A DNA stretch of 64,000 nt from Georgenia yuyongxinii (lineage in GTDB: Bacteria > Actinomycetota > Actinomycetes > Actinomycetales > Actinomycetaceae). Positions 42,153 through 50,225 of this stretch are shown one piece after another. How positions within the stretch are numbered: position 1 is the first letter of the stretch; each line of letters starts with the position of its first letter. The position numbers and the translations under genes are program-made. The stretch spans positions 496,001 through 560,000 of the forward strand of contig NZ_CP040915.1 of NCBI RefSeq assembly GCF_006352065.1, in the 5' to 3' direction. The notes beneath the pieces are model-generated. The model searched no databases. It saw only the letters and a program-made list of their open reading frames with translations, and was not told the DNA's origin.

Positions 42153-42988
42153 GCGGCGTCGCGGCCGTGCAGGCGCGAATGGCCGAGATCTCGGCGCGGA
42201 TCGCGATGGTGTCGGGAGCGACCCCGTCCGCTGCGACCGCTGTCTCCTCGCGAGATGTCAACTCCTCCGCGAGAAGTGACGCCGCGTTCGCTGCGGCGCT
42301 CGACACCGCGGTCGCCGGGACGGCCTCTTCGTCGTCGTCGGGGCTTTCGCCCGCCGAGCTGCTCGCCCGGTTCACCGGCGCGCAGGCCGGCACCGGCGCA
42401 GCGTTCGTCGCCTCGGCGTCGAAGTACCTCGGTGTGCCGTATGTGTGGGGCGGCGAGGACGCCACCGGCATGGACTGTTCCGGGCTGATCCAGCGCGCCT
42501 TCGCGGACATGGGCGTGTCCGTGCCGCGCACCGCCCGCGAGCAGATGAAGGTCGGCACCGAGGTGGGCTCGCTGTCCCAGGCTCAGCCAGGCGACCTCAT
42601 CGTCACCCGCGGTGGCGCCCACATCGCCATCTACCTCGGCGACAACAAGATCCTGCACGCCCCACGTCCGGGCGAGCAGGTCTCCGTCCGCGAGCTGTTC
42701 GAGACCGACGCGGACATCGACACGATCCGGCGAGTCGTGCCCGCCGCGTCCGCTCCCGGGTTCGACGCGGCCCAGGTGGCGGCGACGGCGGCGGCCGGGC
42801 TGGGTGGCAGTGCGGCGTTCGGAGGGGTCGGTGGTCTGGGGGCGGGTGGCGCGCTCGCGAGCCTTGGGACGGCAGGCTCGCTCGCCCGTCTGGGCGTGGG
42901 CTCGCTTGGCGGTCCGGGCGGTGGCGCGGCGGCCATGGCCGCGACCGAGCAGGCCCGACTGGCCCTTGGGCTGTCGGGGGCGATCTGA
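42149..42988 (+). CDS. NlpC/P60 peptidoglycan hydrolase in the flagellar operon
   Basis: The 279-residue protein has a central NlpC/P60 cysteine peptidase domain (about 85-190): ASKYLGVPYVWGG, catalytic Cys110 in MDCSGLIQRAF, His158 in GAHIAIYLGD and His170 in ILHAPRPG. Such enzymes cut D-Glu-diaminopimelate-type bonds in wall peptides. There is no standard signal peptide, so it is probably exported through the flagellar channel to open the wall for the rod, taking the part of FlgJ's muramidase; this is inferred. A Gly/Ala-rich tail follows. Residues 34-44 are encoded by a dispersed-repeat copy. It overlaps fliJ and fliK. Confidence 0.88.
   Translation: MSGVAAVQARMAEISARIAMVSGATPSAATAVSSRDVNSSARSDAAFAAALDTAVAGTASSSSSGLSPAELLARFTGAQAGTGAAFVASASKYLGVPYVWGGEDATGMDCSGLIQRAFADMGVSVPRTAREQMKVGTEVGSLSQAQPGDLIVTRGGAHIAIYLGDNKILHAPRPGEQVSVRELFETDADIDTIRRVVPAASAPGFDAAQVAATAAAGLGGSAAFGGVGGLGAGGALASLGTAGSLARLGVGSLGGPGGGAAAMAATEQARLALGLSGAI
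42249..42280 (+). repeat. Dispersed paired 13-mer repeat, locus E, inside the NlpC/P60 gene
   Basis: CGCGAGATGTCAA at 42249-42261 and CGCGAGAAGTGAC at 42268-42280, starts again 19 bp apart. It is read through in frame as part of SSRDVNSSARSD in the linker before the peptidase domain, so it does not break the gene. Confidence 0.75.
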
Positions 42989-44496
42989 TGAGCATCGGCA
43001 TGCTGCCATTTCCGCCCACGCCGGCGGCGTCGTCCGCTCCTGCCCGCGCGGGCGCGGTCTCCGGCGCCGACCGGAGCTCTCGGTCGAATCGCCCCGGCGG
43101 GGAGGACGCGTTCGCTTCCGCGCTGGCGGCGGAGGTCAACGAGCGCCCCGGTGCGAAGAAGACGCCGGGTGACCGCAAGGATCCGGCAGGGTCGCGCCCG
43201 AAGGCCGACGAGGCGGGAGCCGCGGCGCCGTCGATGGCGTCCTCAGGGCCGAACGCGCCCACGAGGGACGGCGAGAAAGCGGCCGTGGTCCCTGGTTCGG
43301 CCAGCGGTGAGACGACGACCGACGCGGCAACCCCTGCGACCATCTCGGCCGACGACGGTGCGGACTTCCCTGGCGCATCGATCCTCGACGCTCGAGCGGC
43401 CGCGGCGCCTACGGTGACCGGTTCGGTCGGCGGCGAGGCGGTTGCTGGCGCAGCGGCTGCGCCGGCCAGCGTGGCAGGTGCCGCAACTCAGTCAGCAGCC
43501 GCGGACCTCGTCGCGAGCTCGGCCGATACCGCGCGTCCCGCGGGCGCGAGCGCGATTGCCGGGGTGGGCGCCGCCGCCACATCCGCAGGCGGTACGCCGG
43601 CGGTGATCGCGCCGGGTGCCCTCGGTGCCGGTGCAGCTGCTCTCACTGCGAGCGGAATTCCGGGAGCGGGCGCCGCGACGGCGATGCCCGTCTCGGCTCC
43701 GGCCGCTGCCGTGGACGAGGCCGCCGCCCCCTTCCCGATAGACATTGACGCCGGGGGCCCGACCGTTCCAGCCGCAGCCACGGCGCCCGGCCCGGACGGG
43801 GCGGCCTCCGCGGGCACGGGTTCGCCCCTCACGTCGCAGACCAGCGGCACCGCGGCCGCCGTGCAGGCAGCAACCCTCGCGACCGGGTCAGAAGCACAGC
43901 CCGCCCCCGCCGCGAGCGATGCGCAGGCCATCACCGCGGCGTCCTCCGCGTCGGCCACCGCAGCGGCGAGCCCGCAGGTCCTCGTCGCGAGCACCGCGCC
44001 AGCCCCGCCGACGGCGCAGGCCGCACCCGTCGCCACCCCGGCCCCGGTGCCGCTGACCGAACAGCTCGCCGGCCCACTCGCCCGGCTCCGCGCCCTACCC
44101 GACGGCACCCACGTGCTGACGGTGCACATCGAGCCGGAGAGCCTCGGACCGCTGCGGGTCACCGCCCACATCACCGGCGAGGGCGTGCGCATCGAGCTGC
44201 TCGGCGCGACCGACGCCGCCCGCGAGGCCCTGCGCGTCACGCTGACGGATCTGCGCCGCGAGCTGGCCGCCACCGGCCTGAGCGCCGACCTCCAGCTCGG
44301 CCAGGAGCGCGGCGACGGCCGTCACGCGGGGCAGGCGGCGCAGGCCGGTGCCGGGAACCCTGACGGCTCCGGGCGCCCGGCCAGTACCGACCGACCGACC
44401 GGCGACCGGGGCAGACCAAGCCAGGCTCCGCCGTCGTCCATCCCACCGGGCCCGACCGGCCCGATCCGCCCTGGCACCCTCGACCTCTACGCGTAA
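42988..44496 (+). CDS. fliK: Flagellar hook-length control protein FliK
   Basis: The 502-residue molecular ruler of hook length. The C-terminal switch domain is clear (about 375-450): VLTVHIEPESLGPLRVTAHI, then GEGVRIELLGATDAAREALR and LTDLRRELAATGLSADL. Everything before it is a long Ala/Pro/Gly/Thr-rich disordered ruler, as usual. The tail after the domain is also low-complexity. It overlaps the NlpC/P60 gene by one base; the stop is TAA, 9 bp before flgD. Confidence 0.92.
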   Translation: MSIGMLPFPPTPAASSAPARAGAVSGADRSSRSNRPGGEDAFASALAAEVNERPGAKKTPGDRKDPAGSRPKADEAGAAAPSMASSGPNAPTRDGEKAAVVPGSASGETTTDAATPATISADDGADFPGASILDARAAAAPTVTGSVGGEAVAGAAAAPASVAGAATQSAAADLVASSADTARPAGASAIAGVGAAATSAGGTPAVIAPGALGAGAAALTASGIPGAGAATAMPVSAPAAAVDEAAAPFPIDIDAGGPTVPAAATAPGPDGAASAGTGSPLTSQTSGTAAAVQAATLATGSEAQPAPAASDAQAITAASSASATAAASPQVLVASTAPAPPTAQAAPVATPAPVPLTEQLAGPLARLRALPDGTHVLTVHIEPESLGPLRVTAHITGEGVRIELLGATDAAREALRVTLTDLRRELAATGLSADLQLGQERGDGRHAGQAAQAGAGNPDGSGRPASTDRPTGDRGRPSQAPPSSIPPGPTGPIRPGTLDLYA

Positions 44497-44505
44497 GGAG
44501 CGCTC

Positions 44506-45060
44506 ATGACAGTCCCCGCCGTCTCTGGCGCGTCAGAGTTCTACAGGAATGTCGGCGCCACGACCGACACGACCGCGGCCGACGCCGCCTCCGGGCCGCA
44601 GTCGCTCGGCAAGGACTCGTTCCTCGAGCTGCTCGTCGCGTCGCTGAAGTACCAGGACCCGAGCTCCCCGATGGACACCTCCGAGCTGATGGCCCAGACC
44701 ACGCAGCTGTCCACGATGGAGCAGCTTGTCGGGCTGACCGAGATGGCGCAGCAGAGCTTCGCGCTGCAGCAGCGCAGCTCGGCGTCCGCGCTCGTCGGGC
44801 AGTACGTGACGTACTACGACGGCGACGGCAAGCCGGTGACCGGGCTGGTGAAGTCGGTCGACCTCACCACCGAGACGCCGCTGGTTGTCATCGGCGACGT
44901 CGCGGTGCCGCTGCCGTACATCGCCGGGGTGGCTTCCCCGCCTGTTGGTGACGCCGCGCCGCCCGCCAACTCCAGCTCCGCCGCCGATGCCGCTAACGCG
45001 GTTACCCACACCTCAGAACCCTCCAGCCCGACGCCGTCCGGCGACGAGCAGAACGCCTGA
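44506..45060 (+). CDS. flgD: Flagellar hook assembly scaffold FlgD
   Basis: A 184-residue hook cap protein, exported and needed to polymerise FlgE. The conserved N-terminal region is present: LGKDSFLELLVASLKYQDPS, followed by MDTSELMAQTTQLSTMEQLV. Sequence from about 100 (GQYVTYYDGDGKPVTGLVKS) matches the FlgD hybrid domain, which looks shorter than in enterics. AAGGAG precedes the ATG. Confidence 0.94.
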   Translation: MTVPAVSGASEFYRNVGATTDTTAADAASGPQSLGKDSFLELLVASLKYQDPSSPMDTSELMAQTTQLSTMEQLVGLTEMAQQSFALQQRSSASALVGQYVTYYDGDGKPVTGLVKSVDLTTETPLVVIGDVAVPLPYIAGVASPPVGDAAPPANSSSAADAANAVTHTSEPSSPTPSGDEQNA

Positions 45061-45089
45061 CCCGCCGCCCGACCAGAAGGGACCTTCCC

Positions 45090-46316
45090 ATGCTCCGTTC
45101 ACTCTTCTCCGGCATCTCGAGCCTGAGGTCGCACCAGACCATGCTCGACGTGACCGGCAACAACATCGCCAACGTCAACACCACCGGCTACAAGGCCGCT
45201 CGCACGCAGTTCGAGGACACGCTCTCCCAGGTGATCCAGAACGCCGGGGCCCCGCAGGCAGGCCAGGGTGGCACGAACCCGGCGCAGGTCGGGCTAGGCG
45301 TGCAGGTCTCCGCCATCACCAATGACTTCACCGATGGCGCGACCCAGCAGACCGGCCGCGCGCTGGACATGAAGATCACCGGCGACGGGTTCTTCATCGT
45401 CAACAACGGCACCGAGCAGCTCTACACCAGAGCGGGCGCGTTCACGCTCGATGCGCTTGGCCAGCTGACGACGGCGTCGGGTGCGCTGGTTCAGGGGTGG
45501 TCGGCGGTCAACGGCGTGATTGACACTGCGGCGGGGCTGGGGCCGATCAGGCTGCCGGTGAGTACGACCATGGGCGCCACCGCGACGCAGAACGTTGTCT
45601 TCTCCGGCAACATGCCTTCAGACCTCTCGCACGACGATCCCAACACGGTTGCCGTGGAGCCAACGATCCTCACACGGGCCATCGACGTGTACGACGCCGC
45701 GGGAAACAGCCGGTCGTTGGAGCTTGTCTTCACCAAGACAGTTCCGCCTACGGTGGCGGGAGCTGCCTCGGAGTGGGCCATCAGCACGACAGACTCCACT
45801 GGTGCGGCGATCACCGGCACGATCGCTTTCGGCGGGGACGGGGCGTTGGTTTCTGCGGTGCTACCCGCGGTGGACGGCGTCAACGTGACCTTCGCTGAGC
45901 TCACGGGATATGCCAAGCTGACGACAGTCGAAGCTGCGAGCCAGGACGGTAAGGGAGCCGGCACCTTGCAGTCCTTCAGCATGAACGCCGACGGCACGTT
46001 GATTGGTTCCTTCTCCAATGGTTTCAAGGAACCGGTTGGACAGATTGCCCTCGCCAACTTCGCCAACGCCGCCGGTCTGGAGAAGGCCGGCGGAACGGCA
46101 TTCCGCAGCACCGTGAACTCCGGCGACGCACAGGTGGGTGTCGGCGGCACGGGTGGACGCGGCGCGCTCACCAGCCGGGCCCTGGAGATGTCCAACGTGG
46201 ACCTGTCTCAGGAGTTCACCAACCTCATCATCGCCCAGCGTGGTTTCCAGGCTGGCTCACGCGTGATCACCACCTCTGACGAGCTCCTCCAGGAATTGGT
46301 CAACCTGAAGCGGTAG
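45090..46316 (+). CDS. flgE: Flagellar hook protein FlgE
   Basis: The 408-residue hook subunit. It starts LRSLFSGISSLRSHQTMLDV followed by GNNIANVNTTGYKAARTQFE, and ends with NVDLSQEFTNLIIAQRGFQA then SRVITTSDELLQELVNLKR, the two axial regions. DMKITGDGFFIV and LYTRAGAFTLDALG are the conserved hook/rod core motifs. The central surface domain (about 140-330) uses less GC-biased codons. It is the last gene of the flgB operon, followed by a strong hairpin. Confidence 0.96.
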   Translation: MLRSLFSGISSLRSHQTMLDVTGNNIANVNTTGYKAARTQFEDTLSQVIQNAGAPQAGQGGTNPAQVGLGVQVSAITNDFTDGATQQTGRALDMKITGDGFFIVNNGTEQLYTRAGAFTLDALGQLTTASGALVQGWSAVNGVIDTAAGLGPIRLPVSTTMGATATQNVVFSGNMPSDLSHDDPNTVAVEPTILTRAIDVYDAAGNSRSLELVFTKTVPPTVAGAASEWAISTTDSTGAAITGTIAFGGDGALVSAVLPAVDGVNVTFAELTGYAKLTTVEAASQDGKGAGTLQSFSMNADGTLIGSFSNGFKEPVGQIALANFANAAGLEKAGGTAFRSTVNSGDAQVGVGGTGGRGALTSRALEMSNVDLSQEFTNLIIAQRGFQAGSRVITTSDELLQELVNLKR

Positions 46317-46374
46317 ACGGGCTGAGCAGCAGCACTCGGCTCTGCCCTGAAGCCTTGCTTCCGCGGAAGCGTCC

Positions 46375-46415
46375 ACGGCGGCGCCGTCGGTCCTCAGGAC
46401 CGACGGCGCCGCCGT
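46375..46415 (+). terminator. Terminator of the flgB-flgE operon
   Basis: A perfect 19-bp stem, left arm ACGGCGGCGCCGTCGGTCC, with a three-base loop TCA. It is the longest perfect stem in the window. A 14-bp palindrome GCTTCCGCGGAAGC lies just before it (46357-46370). No T-run follows. The rest of the 264-bp gap to the next gene shows nothing else. Confidence 0.88.
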
Positions 46416-46580
46416 CCACAATCGATCGGCGCCATTCGCTCGCCACCCAGGCTGCAGTGTCACGATCGCTGACGACGATCGCATCGCTGATCGGGGCGCC
46501 GTGGGCCAGCGACGAGGACAACACGCTTGCCCTCGCGGTGGTGGGTACGATCCTTCGTACACCGAGAGGCGGTGAGAGTC

Positions 46581-46817
46581 GTGTCTGAAGAGGGTCCTTA
46601 TGGGCCGCACACCGCGCGAATCCTCAGGCTTGCGGAGATCGTGAGAACAAGAGCCACCCACAATCTCGAACGAACAAGCCGGGGCCGTGAGTTGCTCGAG
46701 CAGTATTGGGAGCTGCAACGAGCGCTCGAGGAGGAGGACCGGCGCGCCGAGGTGCCGACATCGGCGGATGCGACGGTCGTCGGGGAGAGCTCGGGTTGTC
46801 AGCCGCCGCAGGCATGA
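46581..46817 (+). CDS. Hypothetical small helical protein
   Basis: A 78-residue hydrophilic protein, not recognised. The core HTARILRLAEIVRTRATHNL and GRELLEQYWELQRALEEEDR is amphipathic and likely helical. Two GTG starts in frame (46572 and 46581) are possible; GGTGAGAG before the second favours it. Its last 19 bp overlap the tail of the opposing methyltransferase gene. Codon bias is weaker than in its neighbours. A role in motility is only suggested by location. Confidence 0.5.
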   Translation: MSEEGPYGPHTARILRLAEIVRTRATHNLERTSRGRELLEQYWELQRALEEEDRRAEVPTSADATVVGESSGCQPPQA

Positions 46818-47470
46818 TCGCGGAATGGAGCGCCTTGGGACAGCGCCAGCGGCCCGACGATCAACTCCCGCGTCACCGCCGGCGTCGCCCGGAGTTCGAC
46901 GCGCTTCAGGACATCGGTGTCGAATCCCGCCCCGCGAAGCGCTGACCCGGTGTCCCGGCTGATGTGACAGCCACCGCTGAATGCGGGCCAGAACCTATCC
47001 AGGCGGTGCTGCCGGCGCGCGACGCGGCCGTCAACGCTACGCACGTGCTCCATTACGAGCAGCCGCCCGCCGGGTCGTAGCACGCGACGGAGCTCGCGAG
47101 CGACGGCCCCGACGTCGTCCACGCTGCACATGGCCAGCGTGGTGATGACCGTGTCGACGGAACCGTCGTCGAGCGGGAGCGACTCGGCGCCCACCGGATG
47201 CAGATGCATGGCGTCCGTCAAGAGTGGTTCGAGGCGCGCGCGCATGTACGGGTCCGGCTCCACGAGATGCACTTCAGTCACGGCCCGCGGCAAGTGCGGC
47301 AGGTTGTGACCGACGCCCGTACCGATGTCGACCGTGACGCCGCTGGCGTGACGCAGAAGCTCACGCCGATGCTCGCCGAGCGCCCCGTTCTCCGCGGCGC
47401 TGCTGGCCCGGGCGTAGTACCAGGCGAAGAAGCGGTGGCCACGCTCGGCACTGACAGGGGTGCGGGTCAT
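46799..47470 (-). CDS. Class I SAM-dependent methyltransferase
   Basis: The 223-residue protein has a Rossmann-type SAM-binding core: motif I VTVDIGTGVGHNLPHL, the acidic end of strand 2 in VHLVEPDPYMRARL, motif II-like GSVDTVITTLAMCSVDD and LRPGGRLLVMEHVRS. It resembles the UbiE/Methyltransf_11 group with unknown small-molecule substrate. The ATG start has AAGGA 6 nt upstream; a GTG three bases earlier lies too close to it. It does not look flagellar and may be an insertion into the island. Confidence 0.85.
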   Translation of the reverse strand: MTRTPVSAERGHRFFAWYYARASSAAENGALGEHRRELLRHASGVTVDIGTGVGHNLPHLPRAVTEVHLVEPDPYMRARLEPLLTDAMHLHPVGAESLPLDDGSVDTVITTLAMCSVDDVGAVARELRRVLRPGGRLLVMEHVRSVDGRVARRQHRLDRFWPAFSGGCHISRDTGSALRGAGFDTDVLKRVELRATPAVTRELIVGPLALSQGAPFRDHACGG

Positions 47471-47551
47471 CACGTGTCCTTGGCCGAGCGACTACGACAG
47501 TGACTACGGCGCCGCTACGTGCGACGTCACCCGCAGGCTACGACCTCGGAG

Positions 47552-48130
47552 TCACGCTCCGCCCACGACGACCGCCATCGTGCCGCCGCCGTAGCCTTTC
47601 ACCGTGGCGTCGACGTCCACGCGCGGCAAGTCGCTGGCCAGCCAGCCGACCACCTCCATCGGGGGAAATGTCCGCAGGGTCTCGTACACGGTGGAGAGTC
47701 GCACGTGCGGTGCGCCGTCGGCGTTGAAGAGGACTCCCAGGATGTTGAACACCTCGGAGATGTCGTCGAACTGCTGCCCCCACAGGCCGCCGCTGACAAG
47801 CCGCTCCTCGATCCGCCGCGGAGTGACCAGCGCGAGCGCGCCGGCGATGCGGGCGGCGAGCGGGGTATCCATAGCGACGATCGCGACGGTGCGCCGATCG
47901 TCGTCGGCGTACGCGCCGATGACGGTCGACCCCGCTGTCGTGAGCGGGTTCGCCGCGGGGCTGAGCTCGACGTCACGGCTCAAGGTCGCGCTCAGGACTT
48001 CACGCAACCGCGCCGCGGCCGGCAGGGGAGTGGACCGTGTGATCCGAGGCCGACGGCGGGCCGCCCGTCCCGGCCGCGAGGGGGCCTGGCGGTGCAGCGA
48101 TGCGGCTCCGTTTGCCGTGAGGGGCGCCAT
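47552..48130 (-). CDS. CheX/CheC-like protein (tentative)
   Basis: The 192-residue protein has a disordered N-terminus (about 1-55) followed by a domain that looks like the CheC/CheX fold: STVIGAYADDDRRTVAIVAM, then a helix and DISEVFNILGVLFN, where Glu-x-x-Asn matches the phosphatase motif of CheX and CheC, and the closing strands DVDATVKGYGGGTMAVVV. CheX-type proteins dephosphorylate CheY-P and shorten the motor response. No sequence search was possible; the call rests on pattern and on its place inside the flagellar island. Confidence 0.5.
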   Translation of the reverse strand: MAPLTANGAASLHRQAPSRPGRAARRRPRITRSTPLPAAARLREVLSATLSRDVELSPAANPLTTAGSTVIGAYADDDRRTVAIVAMDTPLAARIAGALALVTPRRIEERLVSGGLWGQQFDDISEVFNILGVLFNADGAPHVRLSTVYETLRTFPPMEVVGWLASDLPRVDVDATVKGYGGGTMAVVVGGA

Positions 48131-48200
48131 GGGGTGGATGACCCTCCTCGGTCTCGGTGTGGTCCTGTGCTGTCTTACTCCGATCTGGACTCGCAGTGGT

Positions 48201-48221
48201 AACAACTACCCGACAGTTGTT
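48201..48221. promoter_or_regulatory. Inverted repeat upstream of the CheX-like gene
   Basis: AACAACT-N7-AGTTGTT, with perfect 7-bp arms, lies 71 bp before the CheX-like start. It is unusually AT-rich for this region and could be an operator. The remaining gap to 48346 shows a GC-rich tract without a recognisable feature. Confidence 0.4.
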
Positions 48222-48346
48222 CAGAAGCGTGAGGAGCGGCTCGCTTCACGCACGTCGAGGTGCGCCCGGACCCGTTCGGGAACAGTTCACCAGGGCACGG
48301 CCAGGCCCGGGCCAGGCCCGCCCCGGCCCGGCGCGAGCGCACGCCG

Positions 48347-49279
48347 TCACGACAGCACGTCCTTCGTCACGAACCGCCCGTACGCCAGGGCCCCGAAGAG
48401 CACCACGTACCCCGCCTGCAGCAGGGCGTTGTCGGCGTACGTCGACCACACGATCGGCTCGCGCAGCAGGTCGGCGAACCCCAGCCAGTAGTGGCTGAAC
48501 AGCCATGGGTGCAGCCAGGCGAGCTGGTCGAGCGAACCGAGCACCTGCGCCACGATCGAGAGCACCACGGTCGTGGCCATCGCGCCCACCGGCACGTCCG
48601 TGAGCGTGGAGATGAACAGCCCCAACGCCGACAGTCCCAGCATCGACACCGCCACGTAACTGCCGACCAGCAGGGACCGCGTCACCGACTCGCCCACCCC
48701 GATGGTGTCCCCGGACAGCAGCGTCACCGGCCCCACCGGGAACAGCGCCGCCCCGATCCCCGCGCCGACCAGCACCACCGTCGCCGTCGCCGCCACGCAG
48801 AATGCCGCGGCGCCGACGTACTTCACCAGCAGCAGGCGCACCCGCCCGGCCGGCGCCACCAGCAGGTACCGCAGCGTGCCGAGGCTCGCCTCGCCGGCGA
48901 TCGTGTCGCCCGCGACCACCCCGACGGTCAGCGGCAGGAACAGCGGGATCGTCACCACCAGTGCGGTGACCGACACGAACAGCCCGTTCTGCGTGATCCG
49001 ATCCAGGAACGGCGGCCCCTCGCCCGGCCCCGGCGGGTCGGACGCCACCCGCACCGCGATCGCGATGATCACCGGGATGGCGGCCAGCGCCAGCAGCATC
49101 GCCCACGTCCGCCGTCGCCCGAACAGCACTCGCAGCTCCGAGCCCAGCAACGCCCATCCCGCCGACGGCGCAGCCTGGGTTGGCGCGTGAACGGCGCCGT
49201 CGGCCCGGGATTCCGTCACGCCCACTGCCTGTGGCTGCGTCAGGTTCCCGGCCGGCGGCTCCCCCTGGTCACTGGGCAA
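48347..49279 (-). CDS. ABC-2 type transporter permease
   Basis: A 310-residue membrane protein with six predicted transmembrane segments in the ABC-2 layout: WAMLLALAAIPVIIAIAVRV first, a large loop, FLPLTVGVVAGDTIAGEASL and TLRYLLVAPAGRVRLLLVKY typical of drug/antibiotic exporter permeases, and four further helices. It works with the ATPase encoded just upstream. The TTG start overlaps the ATPase gene by 11 bp; GTG 49219 is the alternative. Confidence 0.88.
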   Translation of the reverse strand: MPSDQGEPPAGNLTQPQAVGVTESRADGAVHAPTQAAPSAGWALLGSELRVLFGRRRTWAMLLALAAIPVIIAIAVRVASDPPGPGEGPPFLDRITQNGLFVSVTALVVTIPLFLPLTVGVVAGDTIAGEASLGTLRYLLVAPAGRVRLLLVKYVGAAAFCVAATATVVLVGAGIGAALFPVGPVTLLSGDTIGVGESVTRSLLVGSYVAVSMLGLSALGLFISTLTDVPVGAMATTVVLSIVAQVLGSLDQLAWLHPWLFSHYWLGFADLLREPIVWSTYADNALLQAGYVVLFGALAYGRFVTKDVLS

Positions 49280-50225
49280 CGTCGAACCCCTCCCCGGTCA
49301 GCGCGACGTACCGGTCCTCGAGCGACGCCCGCTCGACACCGAAACCGCGCACCCGCACCCCGGCCCCGACCAGGGCCGCGACGATGGCCTCGGGCGCCGG
49401 GGCGTCGTCGGGCAGCGGGGCGGTGAGGCCGGCGCCGTCGCCGTCGGACGTCAGCCCCAGCCGCGCCAGCTCCACCCGCGCCACGTCGACGTCAGGGGTG
49501 AGCAGCCGAACGTGTGAGCGGCCGGCGCGGCGCAGGGCGTCCATGCTGCCCTGCGCCACGAGCGACCCCACGCTCATCACCGCCACGTGCGTGCACATCT
49601 GCTCGACCTCGGTCAGCAGGTGGCTCGAGACGAACACCGTGGTCCCGCCGGCGGCGAGCGAGCGCACCAGCGTGCGCACCTCACGGGTGCCCTGCGGGTC
49701 GAGGCCGTTGGTGGGCTCGTCGAGCACGAGCAGCTCGCGCGGGGCAAGCAGCGCGTTGGCGATCCCGAGCCGCTGCTTCATGCCTAGGGAGTAAGCGCGC
49801 ACCTTCTTCTCGGCGGCGTGGGACAGGCCCACCCGCTCAAGCGCCTGCGCCACCCGGACGATGCGGCTGGCCGACGGCGCGTGCCGGTCCGCGGCGTCGA
49901 GGCGGCGCAGGTTGTCGGCGCCGGAGAGGAACGGGTAGAACGCCGGCCCCTCCACCAGTGCCCCGACGCGGGGGAGCACCTCGCCCAGGTGCCGGGGCAC
50001 GTTCCGCCCAAGCACCCGCACGTGGCCGTGGGTGGCCGCGGCGAGGCCGAGCAGCACCCGGATCGTGGTGGTCTTGCCGGAGCCGTTGGGGCCGAGGAAC
50101 CCGAAGACACTGCCGCTGGGGACGGCGAGGTCGACGCCGTTGACGGCGAGCTGGCGACCGAACCGCTTGGTCAGGCCGCTGGTCTCGATCGCCAGCGGCG
50201 TGCCGGGCGGGTCGCCGGCCGTCAC
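49269..50225 (-). CDS. ABC transporter ATP-binding protein (ABC-2 exporter)
   Basis: A 318-residue ATPase: Walker A GPNGSGKTTT, signature YSLGMKQRLGIANAL, Walker B LLVLDEPTNGLD, switch SSHLL. The C-terminal 90 residues after VEQMCTHVAVMSVG form a DUF4162-like region found in multidrug/bacitracin-type exporter ATPases. It shares an operon with the LolA-like lipoprotein-sorting homologue upstream and the permease downstream, with short overlaps on both sides. The substrate is unknown. Confidence 0.9.
   Translation of the reverse strand: MTAGDPPGTPLAIETSGLTKRFGRQLAVNGVDLAVPSGSVFGFLGPNGSGKTTTIRVLLGLAAATHGHVRVLGRNVPRHLGEVLPRVGALVEGPAFYPFLSGADNLRRLDAADRHAPSASRIVRVAQALERVGLSHAAEKKVRAYSLGMKQRLGIANALLAPRELLVLDEPTNGLDPQGTREVRTLVRSLAAGGTTVFVSSHLLTEVEQMCTHVAVMSVGSLVAQGSMDALRRAGRSHVRLLTPDVDVARVELARLGLTSDGDGAGLTAPLPDDAPAPEAIVAALVGAGVRVRGFGVERASLEDRYVALTGEGFDVAQ

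Noticed and set aside
39652-42558. 968-codon minus-strand frame across fliH, fliI and fliJ
   Set aside because: Shadow frame produced by strong third-position GC; the plus strand carries recognisable flagellar genes throughout.
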